Assembly: GCA_000158155.1 (NCBI GenBank)
Contig: DS999406.1
Location: forward strand, 794,986-858,985
Reading direction: 5' to 3'
Length of the DNA: 64,000 nucleotides
Origin: a gamma proteobacterium NOR5-3
GTDB lineage: Bacteria > Pseudomonadota > Gammaproteobacteria > Pseudomonadales > Halieaceae
Shown in pieces: positions 26,759-35,495 of the stretch; the stretch's first letter is position 1; each line of letters opens with the position of its first letter. Below the pieces are notes generated by a model, which was given only the letters and a program-made list of their open reading frames with translations, was not told where the DNA came from and did not search any database. The translations under genes and the position numbers were made by a program.

Positions 26759-27280
26759 TTAGTCGTCCTCGTCGGTAGCCCTGGTGTTAAAGCCTTCGGT
26801 GGTAATTCTGGCTACCTCCTCAAAACGCTCGTTGGGTACCAGCGCGGTGAGGGAGTAGTGAGCGATCTTCCAATGATCACCAACCTTAAGTAACACCCCG
26901 GTACCCCGGAAGCGGCCCCAGCGCCGGGATACGACAATTTCGTCAAACCAGGCGCTCGCCCCCCCGGGTCCCATGGTCACAAAGCGCTCTTCGGGTGTGT
27001 AGGTCCAGCCGGTGCCCCCTTCAAAGCGTTGAGCCACGTAGTCACGGAAGGCAGGCAGGGGCCAGCGCTCCCAGTCGTCGGTACCCATAAATACGCCGTC
27101 GGCGGCGAAGTAGCCCAGATAGCGCTCGCGGTCAGCATCAGCCGCTGCCTGATGAAAGTCATCGAGCAGTGCGTTGATGACCTCCTGAGGGGTGTTTTCA
27201 GCCGTTGCAGGAAGCGCGAACACCGCCAATAGCAATGCTCTTTTGAAAAGCAGGCGTAGAGATATCAAGGTGGTTTGCAT
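26759..27280 (-). CDS. Secreted SnoaL/NTF2-like protein
   Basis: The 173-residue product has a signal peptide (FKRALLLAVFALPATA) and a DUF4440/SnoaL-like cone fold: EVINALLDDFHQAAADADRERYLGYFAADGVFMGTD in its first helices (split here only by function), followed by RWGRFRGTGVLLKVGDHWKIAHYS in the beta sheet. No catalytic assignment is possible. The ATG at 27280 is chosen because the preceding in-frame codons look non-coding. It starts the minus-strand run through the nucleoside hydrolase. Confidence 0.75.
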   Translation of the reverse strand: MQTTLISLRLLFKRALLLAVFALPATAENTPQEVINALLDDFHQAAADADRERYLGYFAADGVFMGTDDWERWPLPAFRDYVAQRFEGGTGWTYTPEERFVTMGPGGASAWFDEIVVSRRWGRFRGTGVLLKVGDHWKIAHYSLTALVPNERFEEVARITTEGFNTRATDEDD

Positions 27281-27361
27281 GGCTGATTCCTTTTTGGGGG
27301 GCTTGTGCGAAGGAAAATACCTCGCCAACATAGGCCTTATCACCCGTCAGGAAAACCCCTC

Positions 27362-30049
27362 ATGAAGTCTGCACTATCGTTTGCGGCGCTGAGTCGCGTA
27401 ATTATTTTTTGCCTGTCAGTGCTGTTTGCTCAGATAAGCGTTGCCGCTGCAACCTGGCCCAGCGACGATTATGACCCCGCAATTCCCACTCTGAAGGAGG
27501 TGCTGGGCTATGCAACGGGCGAGCGCATCACCTGGGCGCAGGATGTTCGCCGTTACTTCGACGCCCTGGCTATGGCGGCGCCGGAGCGCGTGCGTATCGT
27601 GAACTACGGTCAGACCTGGGAAGGGCGTCAGCTGTTTTATGTGGTGATTTCATCGCCGGAAAATATTGCTAACAGTGCAGCCACCCGTGAGGGGATGCAC
27701 GCGCTCAGAGATCCGCGCAGCACCTCTGCTGCCCGGGCCCAGAGCCTGATAAAAGAGTTGGCGCCGGTGTCCTGGCTGGCCTATGGCGTACACGGTAACG
27801 AGATCTCCTCCACCGATGCGGCGATGATGACGGCGTATCATCTTCTGGCCTCGCGTCAGGATGAGCGCGTCGCGGATATTCTCAAGAACACGACGGTGAT
27901 TCTCAATCCCATGCAGAACCCTGATGGGCGCGACCGGTTTATCCATCGTTTTGAGAGCGCTATGGGTCTGGAGCCCAGTAGTGACCGCCTGTCTGCCGAG
28001 CACAATGAGCCCTGGCCCAGCGGTCGCACGAATCACTACCTCTTCGACTTGAACCGTGACTGGTTTGTTCGCAGTCAGCCGGAGACGCGCGGTCACGCCG
28101 ATGCGGTCCTGGAGTGGCTGCCGGTGGCGTTTGTGGACCTGCATGAAATGGGTTCGGACTCCACCTATTACTTTGCCCCCGAGGCGGTACCCTTCAACCC
28201 GCACCTTGCGGCGGATCAGAAGGCAAGTCTTGAGTTGTTTGGACGCACCAATGCCAAGTGGTTCGACAGCTTTGGTATCGATTACTTCACCCGGGAGGTA
28301 TTCGATGCGTTTTATCCCGGCTACGGAGCGAGCTGGCCCGCGTACTTTGGCAGTGTGGCCATGACCTACGAGCAGGCCTCGGCGCGCGGCCTGATAGTGC
28401 GTCAATACGATGGGGTTGAGTTGTCCTATGCGGAGACGGTGCGCAATCACTTTCTCACCTCTTTGGCCACCCTGGAGACCGTGGCCACAAACCGTGAAAA
28501 ATTGCTTCAGGACTTCTATGACTACCAGCAGACCGCGGTGAGCGAGGGCCGTGAGGGGGATGTGCAAGCCTATGTCATACCTGCCCAAAACGATCAGAAT
28601 GCCGTTGATCGCCTGGGCGCCTCGCTCGCGGCACAAGGTGTGGAAGTGGGTAGAGCGACGGATAGCTTTCGGGCCTGCGGTGCGAGCTTTGGTCCCGACT
28701 CACTGATTATCAATCTCGACCAGCCTGCCAAGCGTTTCCTGCGGACCCTGATGGATAAAGAGACACCCATGGACGCTGCGTTTGTTACTGAGCAGGAGCG
28801 GCTCAACGATAAAAACCTTCCCGATGAGATGTACGACATCACGGCCTGGTCACTGCCCTTGCTGCTGAATATCGAGTCTGTGAGCTGTGCGCAACGTGTC
28901 TCCGTCGCCATGGAAGCTGTGGCGCCAGAAGTGATTCCCGTGCCAGCGCTTCCCGCAAAGGCTTCCGTCGCTTACCTGGTTCCCTGGGGTGAGCGCAGTG
29001 CAGTGCGGCTTCTAAGTCATGCCTTGCGCGATGGGCTGGCGGTAAAAAGCAGTGACGAGCCCTTTGTTCATGCTGGCACAACCTACCCGGGGGGCAGCCT
29101 GATCATTGATGTGGCGGATAACCCAGCGGACCTGCATACGCGTCTTGTGGCCTATGTCGAGAAAACACAGGCTCGCGTTGTTGCGGTGAACGATAGCTGG
29201 GTTACCGATGGACCCAGTTTTGGTAGTGGCAAGGTCGTGCGCATGAATGCGCCGCGGGTCGCCATCGCCTGGGATGAGCCGACAAGCAGCTACTCTGCAG
29301 GAAATCTGCGCTTTGTTGTGGAGCGGCAGTTCGACTACCCGGTCACCGCCATCCGCGTGCAGCAGTTGCGAGAGGCGGATCTTGCCCGGTATCAGGTGCT
29401 CGTACTTCCGGATAGTTCCGATGGTTACGCTGATGCCTTGGGAGAAGCCGGTATTGCGCGGATTCGTGACTGGGTAGACCGCGGGGGCGTGTTAATCAGT
29501 CTGGCGCGGGCGACCCGGCTGCTCGCTGACCCCGCTGCTGACTTCCTGGCCAGCCGTCGTGAGTATCGATTGGAGACCTTGCCGGAAGAGTCTGATGTGG
29601 ATTCCAGTGAAGCGAGGGTAGCCGGCACCGCACTGGATGCAGAGGCTTTTGCCATGGCGACGGAATCCCGAGAGGCAGAGCCCGATGGCATCGGTGGTGC
29701 CCAGCTGCTTGCAACCGTGGATGCGGACCACTGGCTGGCGGCGGGAGTGGCGCCACAGCTGCATGTCTTGGCCCGCAACTCGGATGTTTACACGCCCCTG
29801 CGGTTTGATGACGGGGTTAACGTGGCGACTTTTGCGGATGCGGACAGCGTGCTTGCCAGCGGACATCTGTGGGAACGGAATCGCCGACAACTGGCGCACA
29901 AGCCGTTTGTGATGGCGCGCAAGCTGGGTCAGGGTCGTGTCGTAGCCTTTACTCAGGATCCTACGGTGCGGGCCTATCAGGAAGGGTTGAATGTGATCCT
30001 GGCGAATGCAATTTTTCGCGGCGCTGCGCATGCCAGACCGCTTCGCTAA
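27362..30049 (+). CDS. Secreted M14-family zinc carboxypeptidase
   Basis: An 895-residue exported peptidase. After a signal peptide, the metallocarboxypeptidase domain holds zinc ligands His144 and Glu147 (HGNEISS) and His261 (LHEMGSD). An arginine-bearing NPDGRDRF segment and NRDWF substrate-pocket residues lie between. The C-terminal half includes a class I amidotransferase-like or DUF-type domain with LVLPDSSDGYADA and ends in a beta-rich region. It would degrade peptides outside the cytoplasm. ATG at 27362 follows AAACCCCTC with weak ribosome site but is the only start before the signal sequence. Confidence 0.86.
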   Translation: MKSALSFAALSRVIIFCLSVLFAQISVAAATWPSDDYDPAIPTLKEVLGYATGERITWAQDVRRYFDALAMAAPERVRIVNYGQTWEGRQLFYVVISSPENIANSAATREGMHALRDPRSTSAARAQSLIKELAPVSWLAYGVHGNEISSTDAAMMTAYHLLASRQDERVADILKNTTVILNPMQNPDGRDRFIHRFESAMGLEPSSDRLSAEHNEPWPSGRTNHYLFDLNRDWFVRSQPETRGHADAVLEWLPVAFVDLHEMGSDSTYYFAPEAVPFNPHLAADQKASLELFGRTNAKWFDSFGIDYFTREVFDAFYPGYGASWPAYFGSVAMTYEQASARGLIVRQYDGVELSYAETVRNHFLTSLATLETVATNREKLLQDFYDYQQTAVSEGREGDVQAYVIPAQNDQNAVDRLGASLAAQGVEVGRATDSFRACGASFGPDSLIINLDQPAKRFLRTLMDKETPMDAAFVTEQERLNDKNLPDEMYDITAWSLPLLLNIESVSCAQRVSVAMEAVAPEVIPVPALPAKASVAYLVPWGERSAVRLLSHALRDGLAVKSSDEPFVHAGTTYPGGSLIIDVADNPADLHTRLVAYVEKTQARVVAVNDSWVTDGPSFGSGKVVRMNAPRVAIAWDEPTSSYSAGNLRFVVERQFDYPVTAIRVQQLREADLARYQVLVLPDSSDGYADALGEAGIARIRDWVDRGGVLISLARATRLLADPAADFLASRREYRLETLPEESDVDSSEARVAGTALDAEAFAMATESREAEPDGIGGAQLLATVDADHWLAAGVAPQLHVLARNSDVYTPLRFDDGVNVATFADADSVLASGHLWERNRRQLAHKPFVMARKLGQGRVVAFTQDPTVRAYQEGLNVILANAIFRGAAHARPLR

Positions 30050-30093
30050 AGGCTGTGCTGTCGCATAAAGGCACTAGTTGGCAAAACTTTCAC

Positions 30094-30122
30094 GAGTGAG
30101 CGGACTCAAAATTCGCTCACTC
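30094..30122. repeat. Nine-base inverted repeat between peptidase and DoxX genes
   Basis: GAGTGAGCG (30094-30102) and CGCTCACTC (30114-30122) are perfect inverted arms around an 11-base loop. No T-run follows, so it is not a canonical Rho-independent terminator. It lies 8-20 bases upstream of the candidate DoxX starts and could be a protein-binding site or an mRNA hairpin. Confidence 0.6.
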
Positions 30123-30142
30123 CCAACGCTATGGTAATTGTT

Positions 30143-30547
30143 ATGTCCACTGCCTCTCCGCGCCATCTCGAGCTGTCTCTGCTACTGCTGCGTCTGAGCA
30201 TCTTTTTGGTCATGTTTGTCTGGACCCTGGATAAGTTTGTCAATCCTGCGCACAGCGGCCGGGTATTTGAAAAGTTTTACGGGATCGGCGGTTTATCGCC
30301 CACGGTGTTCACGGTGATGGGGGCACTGCAGCTGATACTGGTAGTGGCCTTTGCGTTAGGGGTTCAGAAGCGTCTGACCTATGGCCTGGTGCTGCTGTTG
30401 CACGCAGGCTCCACGCTGTCGTCCTGGGCGCAGTATCTGGATGCCTTCAACAATTTGTTGTTCTTCGCTGCGTGGCCGATGTTTGCTGCGTGCATCGCTC
30501 TGTATCTGCTGCGCGATCACGATCGCCTTTGGTCGCTGGGCAAGTAG
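30143..30547 (+). CDS. DoxX-family small membrane protein
   Basis: A 134-residue protein with four transmembrane helices, starting with ELSLLLLRLSIFLVMFVWTLDKFVNP. The RLS...F.....DKF.NP layout matches DoxX-like proteins, which are linked to thiosulfate:quinone oxidation in some archaea but have broad or unknown roles in bacteria. Start is uncertain: ATG at 30143 or 30131, neither with a clear ribosome site, and the inverted repeat at 30094-30122 lies just upstream. Confidence 0.72.
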   Translation: MSTASPRHLELSLLLLRLSIFLVMFVWTLDKFVNPAHSGRVFEKFYGIGGLSPTVFTVMGALQLILVVAFALGVQKRLTYGLVLLLHAGSTLSSWAQYLDAFNNLLFFAAWPMFAACIALYLLRDHDRLWSLGK

Positions 30548-30631
30548 CAGCTGCAGCAGCGCTTTGAGGTGATTGTTGGTCGCAACTTGGTTTACAGTTC
30601 TCTCATAACCATAACGATTTGAGGACCTGAT

Positions 30632-32179
30632 ATGCCAAGCCCCCCGCAGCTAACCCGAGTAAGAGTGCTCCTGAGCGCCGCTGTGCTGTGTTTAACAAGC
30701 ACAGTCTCAGCCGCTGAGCGTCCCAACATCATGGTGATTTGGGGTGACGACATCGGCATCTGGAACATCAGTCGCTACAGCATGGGACAGATGGGCTACC
30801 AGACGCCCAATATTGATCGTATTGCTAATGAAGGCATGATCTTTACTGACTACTACGGTGAGCAGAGCTGCACCGCGGGACGCTCTGCTTTTATTACCGG
30901 GCAGCACCCGGTGCGTACCGGCCTCACCAAGGTGGGCATCCCGGGATCTGATATCGGTATTCAGCCTGAGGACCCCACTTTAGCCGAACTGCTAAAGCCG
31001 CTGGGCTACACCACGGGGCAGTTTGGCAAGAACCATCTTGGCGACAAAGACGAGTTCCTGCCCACCAATCACGGGTTTGACGAGTTCTTCGGCAATCTCT
31101 ATCACCTCAATGCCGAGGAGAACCCCGAGGACCCCGATTGGCCGAAAGATCCAACCTTTAATCGTCTCCTGAGTCCGCGCGGCGTGATTCGCGCTTCCGC
31201 AGATGGGCGCATAGAGGATTCCGGTCCGCTGACCAAGAAGCGTATGGAAACAGTAGACGAAGAGTTTCTCGGAGAAGCGCTCAAGTTTATTGACCAGGCG
31301 CATGCCGATGATAAGCCGTTCTTTCTCTGGTTTAACTCCACACGCATGCACTACTACACGCATGTAAAGGAAGATCAGTTGGGTGCCAGTGGGCAGGGTT
31401 TTTATAACGATGCCATGGTAGAGCACGACGGCCACGTCGGACAGTTGCTGAGCAAGCTCGATGAACTGGGCCTTACCGAAAACACCATTGTCATCTATTC
31501 CACAGACAACGGGCCGCACTTCAATCAATGGCCTGATGCCGCCATCACTCCGTTTAGAGGTGAGAAGAACACTAACTGGGAAGGCGGTTTCAGAGTGCCT
31601 GCGATGGTTCGTTGGCCGGGCAGGATAGCGCCAGGCAAGATCAGCAATGAAGTGATGTCGCATCTTGATTGGGTGCCGACGCTCATGGCCGCTGCAGGTG
31701 AGCCTGACATCGCGTCAAAACTCAAAAAAGGGCATCGTGCTGCTGGTAAAGAGTTCAAAGTGCACCTGGACGGCTACGACTTTTTGCCCTATCTCACCGG
31801 CCAGGCCCCCAAAGCGCCGCGCAAAGAGTTCTTCTACTTCAGCGATGATGGTGTGTTGGTGTCAGCCCGCATCGGTGACTGGAAGACGGTGTTTGCCGAG
31901 CAGCGAGCGCATCGTTTTGATGTCTGGCGGGATCCCTTCGTGACCCTGCGTATTCCCAAGGTGTTTCATTTGCGTCGCGACCCCTTTGAGCGCGCTGACA
32001 CCGACTCCAATAGCTATAACGTCTGGTGGGATCACAAAGTAGCACCGGCAGCAGGTATGTCCCGCATGGCAGTGGCTCGGTTTGTGCAGTCCTTGCAGGC
32101 ATTCCCGCCCCGTCAGCGACCGGGTACCTTTACCGTGGATCAAGTTATGGAATCGCTCTATCAACCCAAGCCGCAGTAA
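30632..32179 (+). CDS. Secreted type I sulfatase (arylsulfatase family)
   Basis: The 515-residue exported sulfatase hydrolyses sulfate esters. The formylglycine-forming cysteine is Cys80 in CTAGR, a (C/S)-X-(P/A)-X-R variant with Ala where arylsulfatases commonly have Pro. Metal residues are in IMVIWGDDIGIWN near the N-terminus and YSTDNGPHFNQWP later. A formylglycine-generating enzyme is needed but is not encoded in this window. The signal peptide ends near VSAA. The three-repeat secreted protein follows after 27 bases and may be a partner. Confidence 0.9.
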   Translation: MPSPPQLTRVRVLLSAAVLCLTSTVSAAERPNIMVIWGDDIGIWNISRYSMGQMGYQTPNIDRIANEGMIFTDYYGEQSCTAGRSAFITGQHPVRTGLTKVGIPGSDIGIQPEDPTLAELLKPLGYTTGQFGKNHLGDKDEFLPTNHGFDEFFGNLYHLNAEENPEDPDWPKDPTFNRLLSPRGVIRASADGRIEDSGPLTKKRMETVDEEFLGEALKFIDQAHADDKPFFLWFNSTRMHYYTHVKEDQLGASGQGFYNDAMVEHDGHVGQLLSKLDELGLTENTIVIYSTDNGPHFNQWPDAAITPFRGEKNTNWEGGFRVPAMVRWPGRIAPGKISNEVMSHLDWVPTLMAAAGEPDIASKLKKGHRAAGKEFKVHLDGYDFLPYLTGQAPKAPRKEFFYFSDDGVLVSARIGDWKTVFAEQRAHRFDVWRDPFVTLRIPKVFHLRRDPFERADTDSNSYNVWWDHKVAPAAGMSRMAVARFVQSLQAFPPRQRPGTFTVDQVMESLYQPKPQ

Positions 32180-32206
32180 GCGCCACGAGTCAAAGAGGCA
32201 GTAGCA

Positions 32207-34363
32207 ATGCAACGGACCGACAAACTACTCCTTGCAGTGTTAGCACTGCCTTTTCTCTTCCTGTGGGCGGCATTCGCGTCTTCACAGGAGTTAGGGTGGC
32301 CCAAGGAAATTACCGGCTCTGAAGGCACCCTGGTGATTTATCAGCCCCAGCCTGAAGCCCTGGATGGGGATCTTCTCAGCGCGCGATCGGCAATATCGCT
32401 TGAGCTGAATGACAGTGAGGCTCCCGTGTTTGGAGCCATGTGGTTTGAATCCAGGATCTCTTCCGATCTTGATGCAGGCATAGTTCGTGTTCTTGATATT
32501 AAGGTGACGAAAGCCGCCTGGCCTGATTCCCGGGATGCCGGTGAGCAGCGTTTAATAAAAGCGGTGGAAGAGGCCTTTCCTGAGTATGGGTTCACGATTT
32601 CTTACGAGCGACTGTCGGCCTCGTTGGAAACCGCAGACATCGAACGCAAGAGTCTTGAGTCGCTCAAAAATGATCCGCCGATTATTCTCTTCTCCGAAGA
32701 GTTGGCCGTATTACTGATGTATGACGGAAAGCCCCGCTTTGAGCCGGTGGAGGACTCTCCCTACGAGCGGGCTCTGAACACGCCGTTTCTGGTTGCTAAA
32801 GACAAGTCGGGCAAGGTGTATCTCAGTGATGGCAGCCACTGGTACATGGCCAAAGACCCCCTGGGGCCGTGGTCCTTAACGGACAATCCTCCCGAGGATC
32901 TGGCAAAAGCCGTGCGCGAGAGTGGCGGTGCACAAGCCACAGCCGGTTCTGACCGCACTCCGGCGATTGTCAGCGCCACGGAGCCCACGGAGTTGGTAGT
33001 CACCGATGGCAAACCGGATTGGCAGTCTTTGACCGGCGGGCAGATCCTGTATGTAAAGAACACAGAAACGCCGTGGCTGCGGGATCTTCCCACGGGCAAT
33101 ATGTATCTGCTGTTGTCCGGGCGCTGGTATCGCTCCAAGTCAGCACAGGGTCCCTGGACCTTCGTGCCAGCCAATGAGCTGCCCGAAGCCTTTGCGCAGA
33201 TACCTCCGGACTCCGATATTGGCGGACTGCGCAGCTCTGTTGCGGGCACTGATGAAGCGGAGCAGGCTATGCTTGACGCGGCTATTCCCCAGACCGCGGC
33301 CATTGTTCGCGCCGACGCCACGCTGACCGTGGAATATGACGGACAGCCGAAGTTCGAAAAGATTGACGGGACATCGGTGGCCTATGCGGTGAACACGGGC
33401 GCTCAGGTGTTGCGCATAGAAGATCGTTACTATGCGGTGGATGACGGCGTGTGGTTTGTGTCTGCCACGCCCAGCGGACCCTGGACCGTCGCCGACTCGG
33501 TACCCGACACCGAGATAGCAAAGATTCCGCCCAGCTCACCGGTCTATAACGTCACGCATGTGCATGTGTATCAGTCCACCCCCGAGGTGGTCTACGTGGG
33601 CTATACGCCGGGCTATATGTGGTCATATCCCTACTACGGCGTGCCCGTTTACGGCACGGGCTGGTATTACCCGCCTTACTGGGGCCGTTATTACTATCCC
33701 CGTCCGCCGACCTGGGGTTTACACGTGGGCTATAACCCCTGGACGGGATGGAACTTTGGGATGAGCTGGAGCAATGGCTTTATGACCATCGGCATGACCT
33801 GGGGCGGTGGTTACCATCGGGGTTGCTGTGGCGGCTGGTACGGCGGGGGCTATCGTGGTCCGACCTTTATCAACACCGGCGACATCAACATTGGGAATAG
33901 CATCAACGTCGGCAATCGCACCAAGATCAGCAACCGCATCGGCGACAACAAGCTGTCCATGGGTGATCGCGACGGGAGCAGAAACCTGTATCAGCGTCCG
34001 GAGAATCGTCAGCGCCTGGCCGATAAAACTCAGCGCGATCAGTTAACGCAGGCACGGCCCGCGACGCAGCGCGCCAACAACGTGTTTGCTGACCGTGATG
34101 GCAACGTCGCGCGGCGCGTCGACGATGGCTGGGAGACACGTAACAAAGGGCAATGGGATCGAGATTTCGGGACCGGTAAGGTTGAGAGCCTGGGGAGTCG
34201 TGCGAGCAGCCTGCCGTCCTCGTCGACACGGGATCTGCCGAGCCGTGATGTATCCAGACAGCGCAACACCAATCGCAGCAGCTTTAATCGTAACGACTTG
34301 GATCGTGCGCACCGCGCGCGGAATATGGGCGCGTCGCGCGAGCGTCCGTCACGCCGTCGTTAG
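32207..34363 (+). CDS. Large secreted protein with three GPW repeats and Gly/Tyr-rich region
   Basis: A 718-residue protein of unknown function. A signal sequence is followed by an N-terminal domain to about residue 165. Three repeats of about 60 residues lie near 171-232, 265-330 and 377-440; each holds a DGKP or DGQP-type opening, a WY/WF aromatic pair and a GPW turn. Next is VYVGYTPGY and a Gly/Tyr/Trp-rich stretch (about 464-552). The tail to 718 is Asn/Arg/Ser-rich and basic. I recall similar proteins labelled carbohydrate-binding family V/XII, which fits the adjacent sulfatase, but this is not proven. Confidence 0.8.
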   Translation: MQRTDKLLLAVLALPFLFLWAAFASSQELGWPKEITGSEGTLVIYQPQPEALDGDLLSARSAISLELNDSEAPVFGAMWFESRISSDLDAGIVRVLDIKVTKAAWPDSRDAGEQRLIKAVEEAFPEYGFTISYERLSASLETADIERKSLESLKNDPPIILFSEELAVLLMYDGKPRFEPVEDSPYERALNTPFLVAKDKSGKVYLSDGSHWYMAKDPLGPWSLTDNPPEDLAKAVRESGGAQATAGSDRTPAIVSATEPTELVVTDGKPDWQSLTGGQILYVKNTETPWLRDLPTGNMYLLLSGRWYRSKSAQGPWTFVPANELPEAFAQIPPDSDIGGLRSSVAGTDEAEQAMLDAAIPQTAAIVRADATLTVEYDGQPKFEKIDGTSVAYAVNTGAQVLRIEDRYYAVDDGVWFVSATPSGPWTVADSVPDTEIAKIPPSSPVYNVTHVHVYQSTPEVVYVGYTPGYMWSYPYYGVPVYGTGWYYPPYWGRYYYPRPPTWGLHVGYNPWTGWNFGMSWSNGFMTIGMTWGGGYHRGCCGGWYGGGYRGPTFINTGDINIGNSINVGNRTKISNRIGDNKLSMGDRDGSRNLYQRPENRQRLADKTQRDQLTQARPATQRANNVFADRDGNVARRVDDGWETRNKGQWDRDFGTGKVESLGSRASSLPSSSTRDLPSRDVSRQRNTNRSSFNRNDLDRAHRARNMGASRERPSRRR

Positions 34364-34486
34364 GAGCCAGCGTCAGGTCTTGTGGGCGGGAAGCGCAGCA
34401 TTTTGATCAAAAAATAGGCACTGACAGGTAATCCTGTGCTTTGGGTGCGCCGTATACAGGCAATGAACCAATTCGGAGGCTCATTT

Positions 34487-34618
34487 ATGCTTATGCCTTT
34501 GTGCTCATCTTTTTGTCATTTTGCGGCGGTAAAAGGGCCAAAAAGATCAAAAGGACCAAAAGAATCAAAAGTGCGGATCGCTATGCTGAAATCCTCGAAG
34601 CTCGGCGAGGAGGTCTAG
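34487..34618 (+). CDS. Candidate small ORF (43 aa) with strong ribosome binding site
   Basis: An ATG at 34487 lies seven bases after GGAGG (34475-34479). It opens a 43-codon frame, MLMPLCSSFCHFAAVKGPKR then Lys/Ser-rich to KLGEEV. The middle of the DNA is a purine-rich run of repeated AAAAG-type units (about 34527-34573), giving the basic stretch in any frame. It ends one base before the next candidate ORF. No family recognised. Confidence 0.35.
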   Translation: MLMPLCSSFCHFAAVKGPKRSKGPKESKVRIAMLKSSKLGEEV

Positions 34619-34619
34619 C

Positions 34620-34724
34620 ATGCGCGGCTCCCACGGCTTTGATCGTCTGGCACTGCTTCGCAGGGTGACGGTGGCGCTGTTTATTGCTGGCGTTGCTCTG
34701 ACGCTGCTTCAGGTTCTTTCCTAG
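34620..34724 (+). CDS. Candidate 34-residue membrane mini-protein
   Basis: ATG at 34620 is preceded by GAGGAGGT with seven-base spacing, among the strongest ribosome sites in the window. The product is basic at the N-terminus (RLALLRR) followed by one hydrophobic helix (TVALFIAGVALTLLQVL). Its last 44 bases overlap the end of the convergent small membrane-protein gene, which weakens the case. No homologue recognised. Confidence 0.4.
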   Translation: MRGSHGFDRLALLRRVTVALFIAGVALTLLQVLS

Positions 34725-34866
34725 GCTGCTCCGCTGTTTCCGGGCCCCTGTCCCGCGGGTCGGGCGCCTGTTGTATTTTGCGGATGAACCACAGCGCTTT
34801 GTAAATCAATACGCCAAAGAACAGCAGTGACGCCGAAACCGCGATAACAAGCGTTGGTGTATCCAT
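34681..34866 (-). CDS. Small single-span membrane protein
   Basis: A 61-residue product: an N-terminal transmembrane helix (TLVIAVSASLLFFGVLIYKAL), a short basic turn, then a polar Pro/Glu/Gln-rich tail. GGAGGGTCGA lies upstream of the ATG at 34866. No family recognised. The tail is hydrophilic and low-complexity, like many accessory membrane mini-proteins. It is divergent from the DUF4124 gene. Confidence 0.55.
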   Translation of the reverse strand: MDTPTLVIAVSASLLFFGVLIYKALWFIRKIQQAPDPRDRGPETAEQPRKEPEAASEQRQQ

Positions 34867-34986
34867 ACTCGACCCTCCGCGCATGCCACGGGTATCTGAA
34901 TATCGTACCCGGAATATCCCACACAGCTGGCAACCATAGCATGTGACCACGCTGGGATTGCCGCGCCCCTGATCTATACTGGGAGC

Positions 34987-35490
34987 ATGAAAATAGTTCT
35001 GGCATTCGCTTTATTGCTGTCGCCTTCGCTGCTGGCCCAGACGGTCTACAAAACAGTGGAAGAGGGGGTAACCACCTTTAGCGACAGTCCTCCACAGACA
35101 GGCGCTGCGGAGGTGCTCAGCATTGAGGTTCCGCCGGCGGCAGACGATGGTTTGCTCGAGGAGCGTCTTGCCGAAATGCGTGAAACCACGGATCGCATGG
35201 CCGAGGATCGGCGGCAGCGGGAACAGCATCGGGCCGAACTTCGCGAGATCCAGCAAACAGCCTCTGTGCCTCCGCCAGCTACGGAGCCGACCGGCACATT
35301 GACCACGGGTTGGGAGGGCAGCTACTGGCCCGGGTATGTTCGCCCCATACGGCCCCGCCCACCGATTCGGCCCGGCCCGCCCGTCAGGCCTCAGCCGTTG
35401 CCTGCGTCGCAAACGGTTCCTGGCTGGTCAGTGATGCAGCCTGGTAACTCACAACTTATGCGTCCTGTGGTGTCGTCGCGCCGGCCCTAA
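34987..35490 (+). CDS. DUF4124-domain secreted protein
   Basis: A 167-residue exported protein. After the signal peptide (LALLLSPSLLAQ-like region) comes the DUF4124 start TVYKTVEEGVTTFSDSPP, a short beta domain common in proteobacterial envelope proteins. A charged coiled coil (LEERLAEMRETTDRMAED) follows, then a Pro/Arg repeat region (RPRPPIRPGPPVRPQP) that may bind cell-wall polymers. Function unknown. It is convergent with the DUF3604 gene, six bases from its stop. Confidence 0.8.
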   Translation: MKIVLAFALLLSPSLLAQTVYKTVEEGVTTFSDSPPQTGAAEVLSIEVPPAADDGLLEERLAEMRETTDRMAEDRRQREQHRAELREIQQTASVPPPATEPTGTLTTGWEGSYWPGYVRPIRPRPPIRPGPPVRPQPLPASQTVPGWSVMQPGNSQLMRPVVSSRRP

Positions 35491-35495
35491 AGGCC

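Noticed and set aside
27650-28636. Long antisense frame inside the M14 peptidase gene
   Set aside because: The peptidase has complete zinc motifs on the plus strand; the antisense frame shows no conserved features.
34520-34580. AAAAG-type purine repeat as a possible CRISPR or regulatory repeat array
   Set aside because: Units are short and irregular with no spacers; treated as low-complexity DNA.
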